Below, piece by piece: positions 45,751 to 48,404 of a stretch of 48,404 nucleotides of DNA. The stretch's first letter is position 1, and every line of letters begins with the position of its first letter. Origin of the DNA: an uncultured Glaciecola sp. (lineage in GTDB: Bacteria; Pseudomonadota; Gammaproteobacteria; Enterobacterales; Alteromonadaceae); the NCBI GenBank assembly GCA_937125395.1, contig CAKZLI010000064.1, positions 1-48,404 on the forward strand, given 5' to 3'. The translations under genes and the position numbers were made by a program. Below the pieces are notes generated by a model, which was not told the origin of the DNA, made no database searches, and saw only the letters and a program-made list of their open reading frames with translations.

Positions 45751-47189
45751 TTGTGGTCTCCTTGCCCAACTTGGCCTAATTCAAAATCACTCACCGGCCA
45801 ACTATCAGGGGCGAGTCGGTCATAAGCAAGCCCACCATCTATATAGACTTTTTCGGCTTGTGCATAGGTTGAAAATGGATCGGCGCTCCACAGAACTACA
45901 TCGGCATTTTTGCCTATTTCTAATGAACCGGTTTGATCAAAAATACCCAATGATTTGGCTGCATTTGCAGTTAACCAGCTCCACGCATCCGCTTTGCTAA
46001 TATCAATTCCTGCACGACGACCATCCGACCATGCTTTAGCGGCTTCTTGGTTTAAACGCTGAATGCCAATATCACTATCCGAATGTACGACAGCGCACGC
46101 TCCGGCTTGATGCACCATCGCGACATTTTCACGGATACCATCATAGGCTTCTAACTTAAAGCCCCACCAATCAGCCCACATTGACGAACACACATTATTT
46201 TGCGCAAGCTTATCGGCGATTTTATAGCCTTCAACCGCATGATGAAAGGAACCAATCTGGTAATTAAACTCTTGCATGACGTCCATCATCACTACCATCT
46301 CATCGGCGCGATAACAATGCATATGTACAATAATGTCACCATCAAGTACGCCTTTTAGGGTCTCATTGTTGAGATCCCGTTTAGGTGCTGTCACTTCTTT
46401 GCCAGCTGCAAAATCAGCATCATATTGCTCCCATTTTGCTTTGTACTCAGCCGCGTCTATCCATGCTTCACGATAGCCAGCTACATTCGCCATTCTGGTC
46501 GATGGGCCACCTTTTTTACCGTACACACGTTTAGGATTTTCACCACAGGCCATTTTGATGCCATAGGGTGCATTAGGGAATTTCATGTCTTGAACGGTGC
46601 GATCGGGAAGATTTTTTAAGACAACACTGCGTCCACCAAATAAATTAGCAGAGCCTGGCAAAATTTGTAAAGAGGTAACACCACCTGCTAATGCACGTTG
46701 GAAACCAGGATCTTGTGGCCAAACAGAATGCTCTGACCATACTTGTGCCGTTACCGGTGACGTCATTTCATTCCCATCAGCATGAGAACGCGTATCTGGC
46801 GATGGATAAACACCTAAATGACTGTGCGTATCTATGATACCTGGGGTGACGTATTTGCCTTGACCGTCGATTTCGACGTATTCATCAGGTAATGCTAGGT
46901 CATCCCCTAATCCAGAAATTTTACCGTCTTGTAGTAATATTTGGGAATTGGCAACTAAACCACCAATACCATCAATTACAGTGACATTGGTAATGAGAGT
47001 AGCTACGCTGGAAATAGGTTCATAAGTAGTCGGAAATGGGTCGGCATTAACTACTACATGTTGATTATGCTTGTCGCTATCAGAATGGTTATTAGCGTCA
47101 TCGCCACAACCTGTTAGCACACTGGATGCTAAAACGGCAATGGTGAGTGTGGCTAATTTCCACGTTGGTTTTTTATTATTGTGCACCAT
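45747..47189 (-). CDS. Amidohydrolase-family lipoprotein
   Basis: A 480-residue amidohydrolase with a lipoprotein signal (LTGC, Cys28) and a His/Asp/Asn-rich stretch after it (about 29-48). Metal-site motifs are complete: His122 and His124 in GIIDTHSHLGVYPSP, His289/His291 in IVHMHCYRADEM, His316/His317 in SFHHAVEGYK, and Asp371 in VVHSDSDIGIQR. The family includes imidazolonepropionase- and prolidase-like enzymes; the substrate is unknown. It is first in a two-gene operon with the HxH-less homologue, overlapping by 4 bases (ATGA). The Cys suggests attachment to the outer or inner membrane on the periplasmic side. Confidence 0.9.
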   Translation of the reverse strand: MVHNNKKPTWKLATLTIAVLASSVLTGCGDDANNHSDSDKHNQHVVVNADPFPTTYEPISSVATLITNVTVIDGIGGLVANSQILLQDGKISGLGDDLALPDEYVEIDGQGKYVTPGIIDTHSHLGVYPSPDTRSHADGNEMTSPVTAQVWSEHSVWPQDPGFQRALAGGVTSLQILPGSANLFGGRSVVLKNLPDRTVQDMKFPNAPYGIKMACGENPKRVYGKKGGPSTRMANVAGYREAWIDAAEYKAKWEQYDADFAAGKEVTAPKRDLNNETLKGVLDGDIIVHMHCYRADEMVVMMDVMQEFNYQIGSFHHAVEGYKIADKLAQNNVCSSMWADWWGFKLEAYDGIRENVAMVHQAGACAVVHSDSDIGIQRLNQEAAKAWSDGRRAGIDISKADAWSWLTANAAKSLGIFDQTGSLEIGKNADVVLWSADPFSTYAQAEKVYIDGGLAYDRLAPDSWPVSDFELGQVGQGDHK

Positions 47190-47214
47190 GAATATCCTTG
47201 TATTTGTTGGTGTG

Positions 47215-47238
47215 TTACAAATTCTACATTATTTGTAA
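47215..47238. promoter_or_regulatory. Inverted repeat upstream of the amidohydrolase operon
   Basis: TTACAAAT and ATTTGTAA form perfect 8-bp arms with an 8-base spacer, 26 bases before the first amidohydrolase start. Its position fits an operator overlapping the promoter. It does not match a regulator box I know (not the TyrR TGTAAA-N6-TTTACA orientation). Confidence 0.4.
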
Positions 47239-47291
47239 TAACCAGGATAAATTAACGAATATTAAGCATAAGTGCAAGTATCAGGGAGGAG

Positions 47292-48230
47292 TTAGCAACG
47301 ATCAGAAGATTGTAATGCAGCCACGATTTCGTTAGCGTCTTTTAATCGTCTGATTTGCTCAAACATGGTTTGCGCTTCTGGGTATTGGCGTTTCAAATAA
47401 GTAAACCATTGTTTGATCCGGTTAGGATAATATCGACCTTTATCACCGTATATTTCATAGCCTGAATATTGTACTAATAATGCTTTACACGCTTCCCAAG
47501 TTAACTCAGGATCACCATCTTTGATACATTTTGCCAAATTAGGTAATGCCAATGCTCCGCGTCCCAGCATGAGATGATCACAGTGTGATTGGGCTTGGCA
47601 TAACTGCGCATCACTTGCAGACCAAATTTCTCCGTTGGCGACAATCGGCATATCAACTTGCGCTTTGATTTTGGCAATCCACGGCCAATAAGCGGGGGGA
47701 CGATAGCCGTCGGCTTTAGTTCGAGCATGCACGGCTAAGCTGGATGCTCCAGCTTGATATATCGCATCGGCATTCTCTAAAGCCAGTGAAGTGTCTTCAA
47801 AACCCAAGCGGATTTTGGCAGTAACAGGATGTTGCTCTGGCACTGCTTCACGGACTGCTTTGACGATAGCGTGCAAGGTTTCCGGAAATTGTAATAGTAC
47901 TGCCCCACCGCGAGACTTATTGACGGTTTTGGCCGGGCAACCAAAATTAAGATCAACGCCATGGGAGCCTAATTCAACGGCACGATGCGCATTTTCGGCC
48001 ATCCATTGAGGATGTTGACCTAATAACTGTATTTTTACTGGTACGCCGCTCGGGGTTAAGCCGCCTTGATGAAGCTCAGGACAATACCGATAAAATACGC
48101 GTTCAGGTAGGGCTGCTTCTACTACACGAATAAATTCAGTTACACATAAATCAAAACCACCAATCTGCGTGAGCATGTCGCGCATTAAGTGGTCTACTAC
48201 CCCTTCCATCGGTGCTAAGGTAATGTGCAT
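47292..48230 (-). CDS. dusC: tRNA-dihydrouridine(16) synthase
   Basis: DusC is a flavoprotein that reduces U16 in tRNA. It has 312 residues (E. coli 315). The catalytic Cys98 is in LNFGCPAKTVNKSRGG. LAPMEGVVDHLMR at the N-terminus, VHARTKADGYRPPAYW and ANGEIWSASDA are typical of DusC rather than DusA or DusB. The start at 48230 gives a normal N-terminus. It is transcribed in the same direction as, and downstream of, tRNA-Glu, but a terminator (48281-48308) separates them. Confidence 0.94.
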   Translation of the reverse strand: MHITLAPMEGVVDHLMRDMLTQIGGFDLCVTEFIRVVEAALPERVFYRYCPELHQGGLTPSGVPVKIQLLGQHPQWMAENAHRAVELGSHGVDLNFGCPAKTVNKSRGGAVLLQFPETLHAIVKAVREAVPEQHPVTAKIRLGFEDTSLALENADAIYQAGASSLAVHARTKADGYRPPAYWPWIAKIKAQVDMPIVANGEIWSASDAQLCQAQSHCDHLMLGRGALALPNLAKCIKDGDPELTWEACKALLVQYSGYEIYGDKGRYYPNRIKQWFTYLKRQYPEAQTMFEQIRRLKDANEIVAALQSSDRC

Positions 48231-48280
48231 AGTGACTTCTTATTAACGGGTATGAATACTAAACATAAATGGCGTAAAAC

Positions 48281-48308
48281 AAAAAAGCCACCCGAAGGTG
48301 GCTTTTTT
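48281..48308 (-). terminator. Intrinsic terminator after tRNA-Glu
   Basis: AAAAAAGCCACC and GGTGGCTTTTTT pair around a CGAA loop, with A- and T-runs on both sides. It lies 20 bases past the tRNA-Glu CCA end on the minus strand. It could also work in the opposite direction. Confidence 0.9.
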
Positions 48309-48328
48309 GCAATGCTGACGCATTAATA

Positions 48329-48404
48329 TGGCGTCCCCTAGGGGATTCGAACCCCTGTTACCGCCGTGAAAGGGCGGTGTCCTAGGCCTCTAGACGAAGG
48401 GGAC
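48329..48404 (-). tRNA. tRNA-Glu (anticodon TTC)
   Basis: A complete 76-base tRNA on the minus strand, ending exactly at the window edge. The acceptor stem GTCCCCT pairs with AGGGGAC, the anticodon stem CCGCC/GGCGG encloses the loop CTTTCAC (anticodon TTC), and the T-loop GTTCGAATC is present. The 3' CCA is encoded in the DNA. In these bacteria such genes often belong to tRNA clusters, which would lie beyond this edge. Confidence 0.97.

Noticed and set aside
1..48404. CRISPR arrays, prophage, insertion sequences, integrons or restriction/defence systems
   Set aside because: No spaced repeats, transposase, integrase, phage or known defence proteins were seen; apart from the left end the window looks like stable core chromosome.

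Overview
The window reads as a chromosomal segment of a marine-type gammaproteobacterium of the Alteromonadales (Alteromonas/Glaciecola/Shewanella relatives). Reasons: moderately AT-rich DNA; a grpE/dnaK/dnaJ cluster beside nadK-recN-bamE; an enteric/Vibrio-type trp operon with a fused trpCF and a yciI tail; the E. coli-like pairs folX-yfcH and ybbAP/tesA; a TonB-dependent receptor next to a TPR-sulfotransferase; and a tandem pair of secreted amidohydrolases. The taxon is inferred from gene content and protein resemblance only; no search was run.

Layout. 1-458: a foreign-looking end. carA (minus strand, UUG start) is intact to about residue 288, then runs in frame into an FMN-binding-like tail, and next to it lies a fragment of a Bacteroidota-type DUF5916 protein. 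carB is absent, so this edge is best read as a chimeric junction. 1320-1641 is the carA leader, with a promoter candidate and an intrinsic terminator in front of carA. 1642-5953: dapB; two bacterial-PH-domain membrane proteins; a cytochrome b561-like protein; and a convergent cytochrome c'. 6295-10493: TonB-dependent receptor, terminator, TPR-sulfotransferase. 10555-14591: grpE-dnaK-dnaJ with two sigma-32-type promoters. 14791-19190: yaiI, 3-hydroxybutyrate dehydrogenase, nadK, SOS-controlled recN, bamE. 19324-23358: rnm-yciO-scpA-scpB-rluB, tightly packed on the minus strand. 23435-30680: a complete trp operon (trpL, attenuator, trpE, G, D, CF, B, A, yciI). 30756-35163: arfB, a CDP-glycerol glycerophosphotransferase-like protein, and an M16 peptidase lipoprotein. 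35216-37749: a PepSY protein with a PhoP/PhoQ-like two-component system behind a candidate direct-repeat operator. 37769-44397: AI-2E-family permease, folX-yfcH, ybbAP-type ABC exporter and tesA. 44479-47189: two overlapping exported amidohydrolases, one lacking the metal-binding HxH. 47292-48404: dusC and tRNA-Glu.

How it fits together. Most of the window is housekeeping: lysine/DAP and carbamoyl phosphate synthesis, tryptophan synthesis, the DnaK chaperone system, chromosome condensation, translation rescue, tRNA and rRNA modification, and SOS repair. Regulation is unusually readable: a textbook trp attenuator with three Trp codons, two LexA-type boxes at recN, two heat-shock promoters, an 11-bp-period direct repeat in the -35 region of the two-component operon, and a terminator that carA transcription must pass.

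I see no CRISPR array, prophage, transposase or clearly new multi-gene system. The points most worth following up are the chimeric carA end, the carA leader, the active/degenerate amidohydrolase pair, the receptor-sulfotransferase pair and the two-component operator.
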